A stretch of 38,798 nt of DNA. It comes from Flavobacteriales bacterium. Its GTDB lineage: Bacteria; Bacteroidota; Bacteroidia; Flavobacteriales_C; GCA-002722245. Each line of letters starts with the position of its first letter. Position 1 is the stretch's first letter. The translations under genes were made by a program, and so were the position numbers. The notes below the pieces were generated by a model. That model did not search any database. It had not been told where the DNA came from and saw only the letters and a list, made by a program, of their open reading frames with translations. Shown here in pieces: positions 9,126 through 17,832 of the stretch. Location: NCBI GenBank assembly GCA_002722245.1, contig PBLA01000005.1, forward strand, positions 1-38,798, in the 5' to 3' direction.

Positions 9126-9154
9126 AAAGCTTTCACAAATAGTGAAAGCTTTTT
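9126..9154 (+). terminator. Terminator of the rpmG-DUF4295 operon
   Basis: Perfect 11-bp inverted repeat (AAAGCTTTCAC at 9126-9136 with GTGAAAGCTTT at 9142-9152), five-base loop, and a T run at 9150-9154. It ends 25 bases before the ftsY start. Confidence 0.9.
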
Positions 9155-9178
9155 GTGTATATATACTTTTATATAGTT

Positions 9179-10129
9179 ATGGGATTATTCGGTTTATTTT
9201 CAAAAGAGAAAAAAGAAAAACTCGATAGTGGTCTTTCTAAAACCAAGGACAGTATATTTTCAAAATTAGCGAAGACCGTTGTTGGAAAAAGTAAGGTAGA
9301 TGATGAGGTGTTAGATAATTTGGAAGAAGTATTAATTACTTCCGATGTTGGGGTAGAAACCACCTTAAAAATTATTGAACGAATAGAGGATAGGGTAGCA
9401 AAAGACAAATATCTTGGGACAGATCAGCTAAATACGATTTTAAGAGATGAGATTGCCGCATTACTGGAGGAGAATAATTCAGCCGATAATGTTGGATATG
9501 CATTACCTAATGACAAGAAGCCTTATGTTATGATGATCGTAGGGGTGAATGGTGTAGGAAAAACAACTACAATTGGAAAGTTAGCCCATCAGTTTAAATC
9601 GGCTGGTAAAGAGGTTGTACTAGGAGCTTCAGATACATTTAGAGCAGCAGCTGTTGATCAGTTGAAAATCTGGGCAAAAAGGGTTGATGTCCCTATTGTT
9701 GAGCAAGGAATGAATGCCGATCCAGCATCGGTAGCATATGATACATTACAATCGGCGAAATCGAAGGAAGCCGATATTGTATTAATTGATACAGCAGGAA
9801 GGTTACACAATAAAGCCCATTTGATGGATGAACTTTCCAAAATAAAGCGTGTTATGGACAAAGTTGTTCCCGGTGCTCCTCATGAAGTACTTCTCGTACT
9901 GGATGGCTCTACAGGTCAAAATGCATTTGAGCAGGCTAAACAGTTTACCAAGGCAACCGAAATAACGTCCATGGCATTAACTAAATTGGATGGTTCGGCA
10001 AAAGGAGGTGTTGTTATTGGTATATCCGAACAATTTAAAATCCCAGTGCGTTTCATCGGTGTGGGTGAAGGAATGGAAGACTTACAAGTTTTTGATCGTA
10101 GAGAGTTTGTTGATTCTTTATTTAATTGA
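9179..10129 (+). CDS. ftsY: Signal recognition particle receptor FtsY
   Basis: FtsY is the membrane-associated GTPase that docks the signal recognition particle (Ffh plus RNA) to the translocon. Of 316 residues, the first 100 or so form the N domain and the rest the SRP-type G domain: GVNGVGKTT at 122-130 (P loop), ASDTFRAAA, DTAGRLHNK (switch region) and TKLDGSAKGG near the end. The long acidic A domain of enterobacterial FtsY is missing, leaving only a short amphipathic, lysine-rich start (MGLFGLFSKEKKEK) that could bind membrane. The ATG at 9179 is preferred over the upstream GTG at 9155. rimO follows after 15 bases. Its partner Ffh is encoded at 30857. Confidence 0.97.
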   Translation: MGLFGLFSKEKKEKLDSGLSKTKDSIFSKLAKTVVGKSKVDDEVLDNLEEVLITSDVGVETTLKIIERIEDRVAKDKYLGTDQLNTILRDEIAALLEENNSADNVGYALPNDKKPYVMMIVGVNGVGKTTTIGKLAHQFKSAGKEVVLGASDTFRAAAVDQLKIWAKRVDVPIVEQGMNADPASVAYDTLQSAKSKEADIVLIDTAGRLHNKAHLMDELSKIKRVMDKVVPGAPHEVLLVLDGSTGQNAFEQAKQFTKATEITSMALTKLDGSAKGGVVIGISEQFKIPVRFIGVGEGMEDLQVFDRREFVDSLFN

Positions 10130-10144
10130 TTAGCATCTGAATGT

Positions 10145-11458
10145 ATGAAAACAAAAACAATCAAGAAAAATAAAGTCAATGTGATTACACTAGGATGCTC
10201 TAAAAACATTTTTGATTCGGAGGTGTTAATGGGGCAATTAAAAGCGAATAATATTGACGTAGAACACGATTCTGATTCATTGGAGGCACAAACTGTAATT
10301 ATTAATACGTGTGGGTTCATTGAAAATGCGAAACAAGAATCGATCGATACAATTTTAAGTGCAGTTGATGCAAAAGAGCAAGGTTTGATTGAAAAAGTAT
10401 ACGTCACTGGTTGTTTAAGTGAGCGTTATAAAGATGATTTAGAGAAAGAGATTTCTGATGTTGATCAATACTTTGGAACAAGAGACTTAGGTCAATTATT
10501 AAAAACATTAAAAGCTGATTACAAACATGAGTTAGTTGGCGAAAGATTGTTAACAACTCCAAACCACTCAGCGTACTTTAAAATTGCTGAAGGATGTGAT
10601 CGACCATGTTCGTTTTGCGCCATTCCTTTGATGCGAGGAAAGCATAAAAGTACACCAATAGAGGAGTTGGTAAAAAGTGCAAAAAGCCTAGCTGCAAAAG
10701 GGACAAAGGAATTGTTGATGATTGCTCAGGATCTTACTTATTATGGTCTTGATTTATATAAAGAGAGAAAATTAGCAGACTTATTGCGCCAATTGTCGGA
10801 TGTTGAAGGGATTGACTGGATGAAGTTACATTATGCATTTCCAACTGGTTTTCCAATGAATGTGTTAGATGTAATGAATGAGCGCGATAACATTTGTAAT
10901 TATTTGGATATGCCACTTCAGCATATATCAGATAATGTATTGAAAAGTATGCGTAGAGGTACAACAATGGCCAAAACCAATGCGCTAATTGATCAAATAA
11001 GAAGTAAAGTTCCAGATATCGCATTAAGGACTACATTGATTGTTGGTTACCCTGGGGAGACAGATAAAGACTTTCAGCAATTATACGATTGGGTTGAGGA
11101 GACAAAATTCGAAAGAATGGGAGCTTTCACATATTCTCACGAAGAAAATACACATGCCTTTAGTTTAGAGGATGATGTACCTGAAGAAATTAAACTTCAA
11201 AGAGTTCAAGCACTAATGGATCTTCAAGCAGGTATTTCAATGCAATCTAATGAGGCTAAAGTTGGAAACACCTACAAGGTGCTTTTTGATCGAATTGAAG
11301 GTGATTATTTGATTGGTAGAACAGAGTACGATTCTCCTGAGGTAGATAATGAAGTGCTCGTTAAAAAGGCTGATGGTTACACTCGAATAGGAGATTTTGC
11401 CAATGTTAAAATCACAGAGGCTGATGCGTTTGACTTATACGGGGATTTAGTTCGATAA
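10145..11458 (+). CDS. rimO: Ribosomal protein S12 methylthiotransferase RimO
   Basis: RimO is a radical-SAM enzyme with two iron-sulfur clusters that adds a methylthio group to a conserved aspartate of ribosomal protein S12. The 437 residues hold the N-terminal cluster domain with Cys18 (LGCSKN), Cys56 (NTCGF) and Cys90 (TGCLSER), the radical-SAM CxxxCxxC at Cys151, Cys155 and Cys158 (CDRPCSFC), and a C-terminal TRAM domain (about 370-437). AIPLMRGKHKSTP and DLTYYGLDLY are characteristic of RimO rather than MiaB. It follows ftsY after 15 bases, and its stop shares one base with the start of the alkB-like gene (TAATG), suggesting coupled translation. Confidence 0.96.
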   Translation: MKTKTIKKNKVNVITLGCSKNIFDSEVLMGQLKANNIDVEHDSDSLEAQTVIINTCGFIENAKQESIDTILSAVDAKEQGLIEKVYVTGCLSERYKDDLEKEISDVDQYFGTRDLGQLLKTLKADYKHELVGERLLTTPNHSAYFKIAEGCDRPCSFCAIPLMRGKHKSTPIEELVKSAKSLAAKGTKELLMIAQDLTYYGLDLYKERKLADLLRQLSDVEGIDWMKLHYAFPTGFPMNVLDVMNERDNICNYLDMPLQHISDNVLKSMRRGTTMAKTNALIDQIRSKVPDIALRTTLIVGYPGETDKDFQQLYDWVEETKFERMGAFTYSHEENTHAFSLEDDVPEEIKLQRVQALMDLQAGISMQSNEAKVGNTYKVLFDRIEGDYLIGRTEYDSPEVDNEVLVKKADGYTRIGDFANVKITEADAFDLYGDLVR

Positions 11459-12063
11459 TGCTATTTCCAATTGATGAAAATAGAAACTTGCTTCCTAGAG
11501 ATGGGGAGCTTTTTTATTTTCAAAACTTCCTAACTCAATTTGAATCGTCAGAGTATATCCATAAACTGATAGAGGAACTTGATTTTAAAAACGATGAAAC
11601 AGTGGTTTTTGGTAAACATCGTGTGATGAATCGATTAACTGCTTGGGTTGGAGATAGGCCTTTTATTTATGGTTATTCTCAAATAAAACGGAAGGCTCAA
11701 CCTTGGAGTGAATCAATCCTGTTTTTAAAGTCTCTTGTGGAAGCAAGGACGAAAAGTAAATTCAATTCTTGCCTATTAAACTATTACCCTAGTGGTGAGG
11801 ACGGAATGGGATGGCATGCGGATGACGAGAGGGAGTTAGGCAAGAATCCTGTTATTGCATCCATAAGTCTAGGTGCTGAACGTAAGTTTAGTTTTAAACA
11901 TATTGAATCAAAGGAAAAGTTAGATTTAAAGTTAAAAAATGGTAGTTTACTTCTCATGTCAGGTGAAATTCAACATTACTGGAAACATACTTTGCCTAAA
12001 TCAAAAAAAGTCCACGAACCCCGATTAAACCTTACGTTTCGTGAAATTATTACTCAACCTTGA
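11458..12063 (+). CDS. AlkB-family 2-oxoglutarate/Fe(II) dioxygenase
   Basis: The 201-residue protein belongs to the AlkB family, close in form to the ALKBH2/3 type, which repairs alkylated bases by oxidative demethylation. The iron site is intact: His120 and Asp122 in GWHADDE, and His177 in HYWKHTLP. Arg189 and Arg195 in RLNLTFR fit the 2-oxoglutarate-binding pattern. MNRLTAWVGD and LLNYYPSGEDGMGWH are family signatures. It overlaps rimO by one base. Whether the target is DNA or RNA cannot be told from sequence. Confidence 0.93.
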   Translation: MLFPIDENRNLLPRDGELFYFQNFLTQFESSEYIHKLIEELDFKNDETVVFGKHRVMNRLTAWVGDRPFIYGYSQIKRKAQPWSESILFLKSLVEARTKSKFNSCLLNYYPSGEDGMGWHADDERELGKNPVIASISLGAERKFSFKHIESKEKLDLKLKNGSLLLMSGEIQHYWKHTLPKSKKVHEPRLNLTFREIITQP

Positions 12064-12146
12064 AGACTTGATCAAGCGTTAAAATGAGTATTAATAGAAA
12101 TGATGCTAAACGATAATTAAGAAAGGAATAATACTTAAATTTAAAT

Positions 12147-12437
12147 ATGGCGAATTTTAAAGATGTTATTGCGAGTTGTGAATATGTATTAGTTGATTTT
12201 TATGCAACTTGGTGTGGACCATGTCAGACCTTAGCTCCAATTTTAGAGGAATTAAAATCGGATGAAGGGGGAAAATTAAGAATTGTAAAAGTTGATGTAG
12301 ATAAAAATCAGCAACTTGCCACTCAAATGGGAGTAAGGGGAGTGCCGAGTTTGTTTTTTTATAAAAATGGACAGCTAATCAAAAATGTCTCAGGTGTATT
12401 AGCTAAACATGAAATCAAGAGAATTTTTGGATTTTAG
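12147..12437 (+). CDS. Thioredoxin-family protein
   Basis: A 96-residue single-domain thioredoxin without signal peptide, so cytoplasmic. The active site is WCGPC (Cys23, Cys26) and the cis-proline loop is GVPS (Pro67). It should reduce protein disulfides with electrons from thioredoxin reductase, which is not in the window. It is slightly short for TrxA (about 105 residues), with a trimmed N-terminus and C-terminus, so it may be a secondary thioredoxin. It lies 83 bases after the alkB-like gene and converges on the large minus-strand cargo gene. Confidence 0.92.
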   Translation: MANFKDVIASCEYVLVDFYATWCGPCQTLAPILEELKSDEGGKLRIVKVDVDKNQQLATQMGVRGVPSLFFYKNGQLIKNVSGVLAKHEIKRIFGF

Positions 12438-12479
12438 TCATTGTAGTTTTTGAGGCCTAAAATTAATGTAAGTTATTCA

Positions 12480-15400
12480 TTACCTTTTATATTCCTCATA
12501 CACCCACTCACCAATTTCATTCAATAATTCGATGAAATATATTCCTCGCTTTAGATGAGCAGCATTGGTATTATTATGGAGAACAAGTTGCCCGTTAAGA
12601 TCGTACACATTTAATGTTCCTACTGGAAAATCGGTGACTCTAATTTGATCTCCAGCAAACCAAGCTTTCGGCTCCCTATAAACATCCATGACTAAAATTG
12701 TATCCAGGTGATGACGAATTGATGGATGTTCAATTTCAATGAGCTCGAAATACATTAGTTTATTCGGAGCTGAAGGCCACAAAAAACTATAATGATCTTT
12801 ACCCTCTGCCTCCACAGTTGTGAGTGAATCAAATAGAATCCCATCTGTTGAATAATTAATTTGGTAAGCTTTTGTTTGTATTTCAGTGTAAATTTCCCAA
12901 TCCAATTGAATATTATCATCCAATCGCTTTCCTTTAAATGCAACAAGTTCTACCGCCAGTGGAGTAATTTGATTACTTCCTAAAGTCCATTTTGAAAACT
13001 GCCTTATTCCAGAACATTGAAAAGATTGATTATTGTCATTTAGTGATCCCCCCACAGAAAACCAGTTTTCTCCCTTGTCCGTTGATTTATACATGATTAA
13101 TTCACTTAAATTATTTTCATTTAATTCACTTTTCCAAAAATGAAATTCAAGCGTAACGTCTAAATCATAATTTATTTCAGGCTCAATATTGTATACTCTA
13201 TTAATACCTTCTTTACCCATTAAATTATATGCCTTAAACTCTCGTTCTATGCGTGTGTTTCCCATTGGAGTTTTACTTTGAATAGATAAGCCTAGGCCAC
13301 CGATATTTGAATAACTTCCGCCAATTATTGTTTTAAATAGACGTATTTTTCCAGTTCCAATGAGTGGTGATAATGCAGTTTCATTACTGATGTATCCTAC
13401 ATGTTTTAGTTCAATGATGTTATTTACCTCCAATGTTCCACTTAATAAAAAAAGCGTATCATTTAGTACTGATTTGCAATTAATCCTTAATGTATCTTCA
13501 TTCTTTTGAATAGTTGTTTTATGAAACTGGATGATACCCTCACCATGAATGGATTGGGCGTTTAAAGTATCCGTAAAGTGAATGAGGCCCTTTTTTGCGA
13601 TTAAATTTCCATTGCATCTAATATTTCCCTCTATGTAAATTTCTTCGTCGTAATTTAAAAGGAACGTTCCAGTAGGGGCAATCGTTATATGGCAAAAATA
13701 TTTATCTTGATATTTTGACTTAAATGTTACTGAATCTTCAATAATTAGGTGGTTTATTCGTGATTGCTCACTGGAAAATTCAAGGGTTCCTTTTTTTACT
13801 TTTGCTTCATTGGTAACAATCAACTCTCCTATATTGGCTTTTGTATGTGCAATGCCATTTTTATCAATGACTAAATTAAAATACTTCATTATTTTAATTC
13901 GTTGTTTCCTCGTTCCGTCGTAAACAAAAAGTGAGGTCCCTTCACGTACTTTTCCGGTTGAATTCCCATCACCAGCCAACAAAAAATGTCCGCTTGTTAA
14001 TACTAGTTGACCCGGACCATCCCAATCACCATTCACATCTACTGTTTTATCGTCTATTATTAATTGTAATGAGGATTCTGCTAAGTTTAATCTTCCATTA
14101 ATAATCAGAGAATCGCCAGAAATTTCTTTTCTACACGAGTCAACTGCGCCATCATCAAGAATGAGATTTCCATAATGAGGAGAAGATGAGATGGTTTGAT
14201 TTTTTTTCGATGCATAAATTACCGTTGAGGAATCATGTAAAATAAGTGTTGAAAAAAAAGAGGGGAAGATGATGTTTTTTTCGCTGTAATTGTGTCCTAA
14301 GGTTAAACGAGAAAGAGAGTCAATTGTAAAAGTTCCAGCTGGACTTCCTATAATTTGAAAGGAATCACACTGTAGATGTGCAGAAGGATAAATGTGGAGG
14401 TTTTCATTTACTTGTATATTCCGTGTTAATATTTTCTTTCCCGAGTTTTGAAATACAAGATTCTCTGCTTCTTGAACACAAAAAGGGATGTTTTGATTTC
14501 CCTTTTTGTTGAAGATGACTGTGTTGTTTTTAGCGCTTAAATCCCAATAGCCATTGATGTTTTGTGTGTCTGCCTGAATCAATAGTATTCCATTTTTATC
14601 ATTCGTGAGTGTGTCAACGCGCAGTTCTTTTGAAATGGATAATATCCCCTTGTTTTTAAGGTTTTTCCCCTTAACTCGTGGGATATAAATTGTGTCTTTT
14701 CCGTCGAGTGTAAATGAGTCATTGGAAAAGTAAAAATCACAAGCAGTTCCCATACATCCTTTAAAAATACCATTGTTTTGGATTCCAGCATTGATTGAAA
14801 TATCTGCAGTTGATTGGTTAATGAATGAACCAGATTCATAAATGGTTAGTTGGTTAAATGTTGGATCTGCTAAATGAGATCGGATTATAAGTTTTCCATT
14901 AATATGCACTGTGTCCTTGAATAATGGGGAGTGTCCACCAATTTGAATTTCTCCACTTAAACCAATAGTACATTGATTAACAACAGCATCCCCTAATTTC
15001 AATTGGCCTGAAATGACATCGAGATGGTTAATCATATGATGAGTATGAAACTTTGACGCGTCTTTTCCTGAATTTAAGTAAACCAAGTGATTATAATTGA
15101 TTGGATTTATGGATTGTTGAATGGCTCCGTTGTACACCACTGTAGGGTTTCCTCTCAAATCACCACTAAAATGTCCTGACACAAATAAAGAATCATGTTG
15201 AAGCATGGAAATATGATAGCCAGATCCAATAAAAAAATGTCCAAATTGCGGATGATTATTTAGAGATAGGTTCGTATTAACTATACACGTTGTTGAGTCT
15301 TCAAAATAAACATCGTTAACTAAAATCGTTTTTTGAATGGTAAGTTGTGAAGTGCCATAACCTTTAAGGGAATGAATAGTGATGGGTTCATGAATAGTAT

Positions 15401-16235
15401 AGTTTCCATTTCCATACAATTGAATATCATAAGCTTTGTGCTTTACTAACGGAGGAATCGATTGATTTCCTGTTCTATTTAATATGAGTGTATTTTTAGG
15501 ATAGGTTACATCCAAGGAGTCGATTCCAAATTTACTATTGGTCATCCTAAGAGTAAGTAGTCCATGGTTTTTTAATATGCCATTACCCGTTATTGACGCA
15601 GAAATTGTTAATGTATCGTGGTTGAGTAGTTCATCCTTGATTTCCATTGCATATACATTTAGTCGTCCCCTAATTTCTGTCTTTTTACGAAAGCTGATTT
15701 TACCATTAAAAAACAAGAATGTTCCTCTGTTCACTAAAGGACCTTTGAGTTCAATGTGTTCACTAGACGGATTGAATACGGAACCCAAATTAATGAATTG
15801 ACCAAAGGTTTTCAATCCACTTTTATTCGTAAACTTTAGAGTATCCTCAATAATTATTTGTTTCGCGCTCAGATGACATTTGTCTATTATGGAATTTCCT
15901 TGAATAGTGATGGTGTCAATACTCATTGTACCAAGTGATCTCCCCGAGATTAATCCGTTTTTAAAGTGTGCGCGTGATACATTCAAATTGTTTGAAGAAG
16001 AGTTAAAAAATAATACACCTTCGTTTATCAATACGGAACATACGGCATTAGATGAATTGATAAAAATAGTATCTCCTACGTTAATTTTAACAGTGTCAAT
16101 TTCAAGTGGCGATTGATTGTTTTTCCATGTACTGAATGCAGTCCAATTACCACTTTTCTTACTCTCAATAATACGTGCGATTGATTTTTCTGAGAGCAAA
16201 AAAGTCAAAAAGATTAAACAAAATAATTTGAACAT
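12480..16235 (-). CDS. Large secreted T9SS type A cargo protein, beta-helix-like
   Basis: This 1251-residue protein starts with a signal peptide (MFKLFCLIFLTFLLSEKSIA). A SGNWTAFSTWKNNQSP-like entry motif follows, as in many Bacteroidota surface proteins. Most of the length consists of short hydrophobic/polar strands with repeated motifs such as NxGxLxI, GNGxL.NHGLL and LNRTGNQSIPP (again near the middle as FNKKGNQNIPF), suggesting a right-handed beta-helix stalk. Near the C-terminus comes VELVAFKGKRLDDNIQLDW, then a sorting module ending LNVYDLNGQLV...RGIYFIELLNE, typical of the T9SS type A domain. It should be exported through T9SS and anchored or released. It has only three or four cysteines, unlike the Cys-paired adhesin at the start of the window. 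The function is unknown; adhesion is plausible. Confidence 0.88.
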   Translation of the reverse strand: MFKLFCLIFLTFLLSEKSIARIIESKKSGNWTAFSTWKNNQSPLEIDTVKINVGDTIFINSSNAVCSVLINEGVLFFNSSSNNLNVSRAHFKNGLISGRSLGTMSIDTITIQGNSIIDKCHLSAKQIIIEDTLKFTNKSGLKTFGQFINLGSVFNPSSEHIELKGPLVNRGTFLFFNGKISFRKKTEIRGRLNVYAMEIKDELLNHDTLTISASITGNGILKNHGLLTLRMTNSKFGIDSLDVTYPKNTLILNRTGNQSIPPLVKHKAYDIQLYGNGNYTIHEPITIHSLKGYGTSQLTIQKTILVNDVYFEDSTTCIVNTNLSLNNHPQFGHFFIGSGYHISMLQHDSLFVSGHFSGDLRGNPTVVYNGAIQQSINPINYNHLVYLNSGKDASKFHTHHMINHLDVISGQLKLGDAVVNQCTIGLSGEIQIGGHSPLFKDTVHINGKLIIRSHLADPTFNQLTIYESGSFINQSTADISINAGIQNNGIFKGCMGTACDFYFSNDSFTLDGKDTIYIPRVKGKNLKNKGILSISKELRVDTLTNDKNGILLIQADTQNINGYWDLSAKNNTVIFNKKGNQNIPFCVQEAENLVFQNSGKKILTRNIQVNENLHIYPSAHLQCDSFQIIGSPAGTFTIDSLSRLTLGHNYSEKNIIFPSFFSTLILHDSSTVIYASKKNQTISSSPHYGNLILDDGAVDSCRKEISGDSLIINGRLNLAESSLQLIIDDKTVDVNGDWDGPGQLVLTSGHFLLAGDGNSTGKVREGTSLFVYDGTRKQRIKIMKYFNLVIDKNGIAHTKANIGELIVTNEAKVKKGTLEFSSEQSRINHLIIEDSVTFKSKYQDKYFCHITIAPTGTFLLNYDEEIYIEGNIRCNGNLIAKKGLIHFTDTLNAQSIHGEGIIQFHKTTIQKNEDTLRINCKSVLNDTLFLLSGTLEVNNIIELKHVGYISNETALSPLIGTGKIRLFKTIIGGSYSNIGGLGLSIQSKTPMGNTRIEREFKAYNLMGKEGINRVYNIEPEINYDLDVTLEFHFWKSELNENNLSELIMYKSTDKGENWFSVGGSLNDNNQSFQCSGIRQFSKWTLGSNQITPLAVELVAFKGKRLDDNIQLDWEIYTEIQTKAYQINYSTDGILFDSLTTVEAEGKDHYSFLWPSAPNKLMYFELIEIEHPSIRHHLDTILVMDVYREPKAWFAGDQIRVTDFPVGTLNVYDLNGQLVLHNNTNAAHLKRGIYFIELLNEIGEWVYEEYKR

Positions 16236-16290
16236 GATTATTTAATTTACATGCTAAATTATTTTGTTTTAATATTGGTTGTTTAATTAT

Positions 16291-16298
16291 TACTTTTG
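16291..16298 (+). promoter_or_regulatory. -7 box upstream of the LytTR regulator
   Basis: TACTTTTG fits TANNTTTG, 62 bases before the ATG. The -33 element is unclear. No mirror-image box for the divergent minus-strand gene is seen in 16236-16360. Confidence 0.5.
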
Positions 16299-16360
16299 AA
16301 TTTCTACAATTGTTGTTTATTCAATAGTTGAGATTAAAAATAAAAAAAACAAGATAAAAA

Positions 16361-17095
16361 ATGAAGGCGGTTGTAGTAGATGATATTGCTAAATTTAGAG
16401 ATAATTTAATACAAGATTTAAATGATTATTGTCCTGAGGTAGAGATCGTAGGGACTGCTGATGGTGTTGTTTCTGCTGCAAAAGAAATAAAAAGTAAAAA
16501 GCCTGATGTTGTTTTTTTAGATATTCAAATTAATCAAGGAACTGCATTTGATTTATTAGAGATTTTAGGTAAAGTTGATTTTAAAATTATTTTTACAACG
16601 GCCTCTGATGAATATGCAATCAAAGCATTTAAATTGTCTGCAGTTGATTATTTGCTTAAACCGATTGATATCGATGAATTAAAAACAGCGGTTAATAAAG
16701 TAAATATTGATTTAAAAGATGATTATGAATTGCTTAAATCAAATATCAATGAGGAGAATAAGTCACACAAAAGATTGGCTCTTCATTCTCAGGATAAAAT
16801 TGAAATTGTAGAAATTGGAAATATTATTCGTTGTGAATCGAACGTTAATTATACTCAATTCTTTTTTACAAATGGGTCCAAAATGCTGGTTACTAAAACA
16901 TTGAAAGAATTTGATAAAATGCTCTCTGAATTTGGTTTTTACCGTGTGCACCAAAGTCATTTAGTGAATATTGATCATCTTAAAGAGTATATTAAAATTG
17001 ATGGAGGGTACCTTAAAATGCAAGATGGCGCCTCAGTTCCAATATCTACGCGTAAAAGGTCAGCAGTATTGAGTTTATTGAAAGGGGTTGTTTAA
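16361..17095 (+). CDS. LytTR-family response regulator
   Basis: The 244-residue protein has an N-terminal receiver domain (1-120) with Asp7/Asp8, phospho-acceptor Asp54 in VFLDIQ, Thr80 and Lys100 in YLLKPID. A C-terminal LytTR DNA-binding domain (about 140-244) follows, containing IIRCESNVNYTQFFF, LKEFDKML and FYRVHQSHLVNIDHL. It should bind direct-repeat sites and regulate transcription once phosphorylated, usually by a membrane sensor kinase of the LytS/YpdA type; no such kinase is in the window. Its stop overlaps the convergent batE stop by four bases. The divergent T9SS cargo gene is a possible but unproven target. Confidence 0.93.
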   Translation: MKAVVVDDIAKFRDNLIQDLNDYCPEVEIVGTADGVVSAAKEIKSKKPDVVFLDIQINQGTAFDLLEILGKVDFKIIFTTASDEYAIKAFKLSAVDYLLKPIDIDELKTAVNKVNIDLKDDYELLKSNINEENKSHKRLALHSQDKIEIVEIGNIIRCESNVNYTQFFFTNGSKMLVTKTLKEFDKMLSEFGFYRVHQSHLVNIDHLKEYIKIDGGYLKMQDGASVPISTRKRSAVLSLLKGVV

Positions 17096-17832
17096 ATTTC
17101 TCCTAAACTAGATGCTTCAACCCAACCCACTTCATTATTGGGAGCTTTAATATTAAACCATTCACCCGATTCTGATAAAATGTCTAATTTGGTTCCTTCG
17201 TGGATTTCAAAAAGTAATGTAGATGAAGGGTTTGGTTCACTAAAGATATTCGCAGAGGTACTTAATGTAATCCCTGCTCTGTAAGCCTCAACTGCTAATT
17301 TTTGTTGCCACGCTATAAGCGTGAATATAACACCTGTTAAAGCGAGTAGTCGCGCGTATTTGATATGCTTTTTAATTGTTGTCTTTTTTCCAAATATAAA
17401 AAGAGCCGCACCTAATAGTATACATATTGAGGCAATGATTGACACTATATTATGACTTATGCCATTATTTATACTTCTTAAAATTTTTGATAGAGAAACT
17501 TCAGGAACAGGCTCAAATTGATCGGTAATTTTTGCTTGAGCTAGTTTTAAATTAAATTTCGCATTTTCATGGCTTGAATTTGACTTTATTGCTTTTTCAA
17601 AGTTTAAAATGCTTAATCCAATTTGTCCATTTCTGAAGTAGGCATTTCCAAGATTATAATTTAAATCAGGAGAGCTTAAACCTTTTGAAATCACTATTTC
17701 ATATTGCGCTATTGCTTTTGAGAATTCATTGTTGTCATAGTTTACTTTTGCGGAATCTAAAAGAGGCTCGTTTGCAAAAGCAAATGTGGTAATCATGAAA
17801 AAATATGTTAGTATGTTTAATGATAATTTCAT
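17092..17832 (-). CDS. batE: BatE: TPR and SH3-domain membrane protein
   Basis: The last gene of the Bat operon encodes 246 residues: a signal peptide (to about ATFAFA), TPR repeats (about 25-105; SPDLNYNLGNAYFRNGQIG is a clear TPR helix pair), two membrane segments (about 127-148 and 160-180) and a C-terminal bacterial SH3-like domain (about 195-246; ANIFSEPNPSS, WFNIKAPNNEVGWVEASSL). Bat proteins were named for Bacteroides aerotolerance and are thought to form an envelope complex with the upstream vWA proteins; the molecular role is not settled. The ATG overlaps the batD stop by four bases. Confidence 0.9.
   Translation of the reverse strand: MKLSLNILTYFFMITTFAFANEPLLDSAKVNYDNNEFSKAIAQYEIVISKGLSSPDLNYNLGNAYFRNGQIGLSILNFEKAIKSNSSHENAKFNLKLAQAKITDQFEPVPEVSLSKILRSINNGISHNIVSIIASICILLGAALFIFGKKTTIKKHIKYARLLALTGVIFTLIAWQQKLAVEAYRAGITLSTSANIFSEPNPSSTLLFEIHEGTKLDILSESGEWFNIKAPNNEVGWVEASSLGEI

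Noticed and set aside
9164-9171. TACTTTTA as an ftsY promoter box
   Set aside because: One base off consensus in an AT-rich stretch, with no -33 element and the terminator occupying that space; left as unproven.
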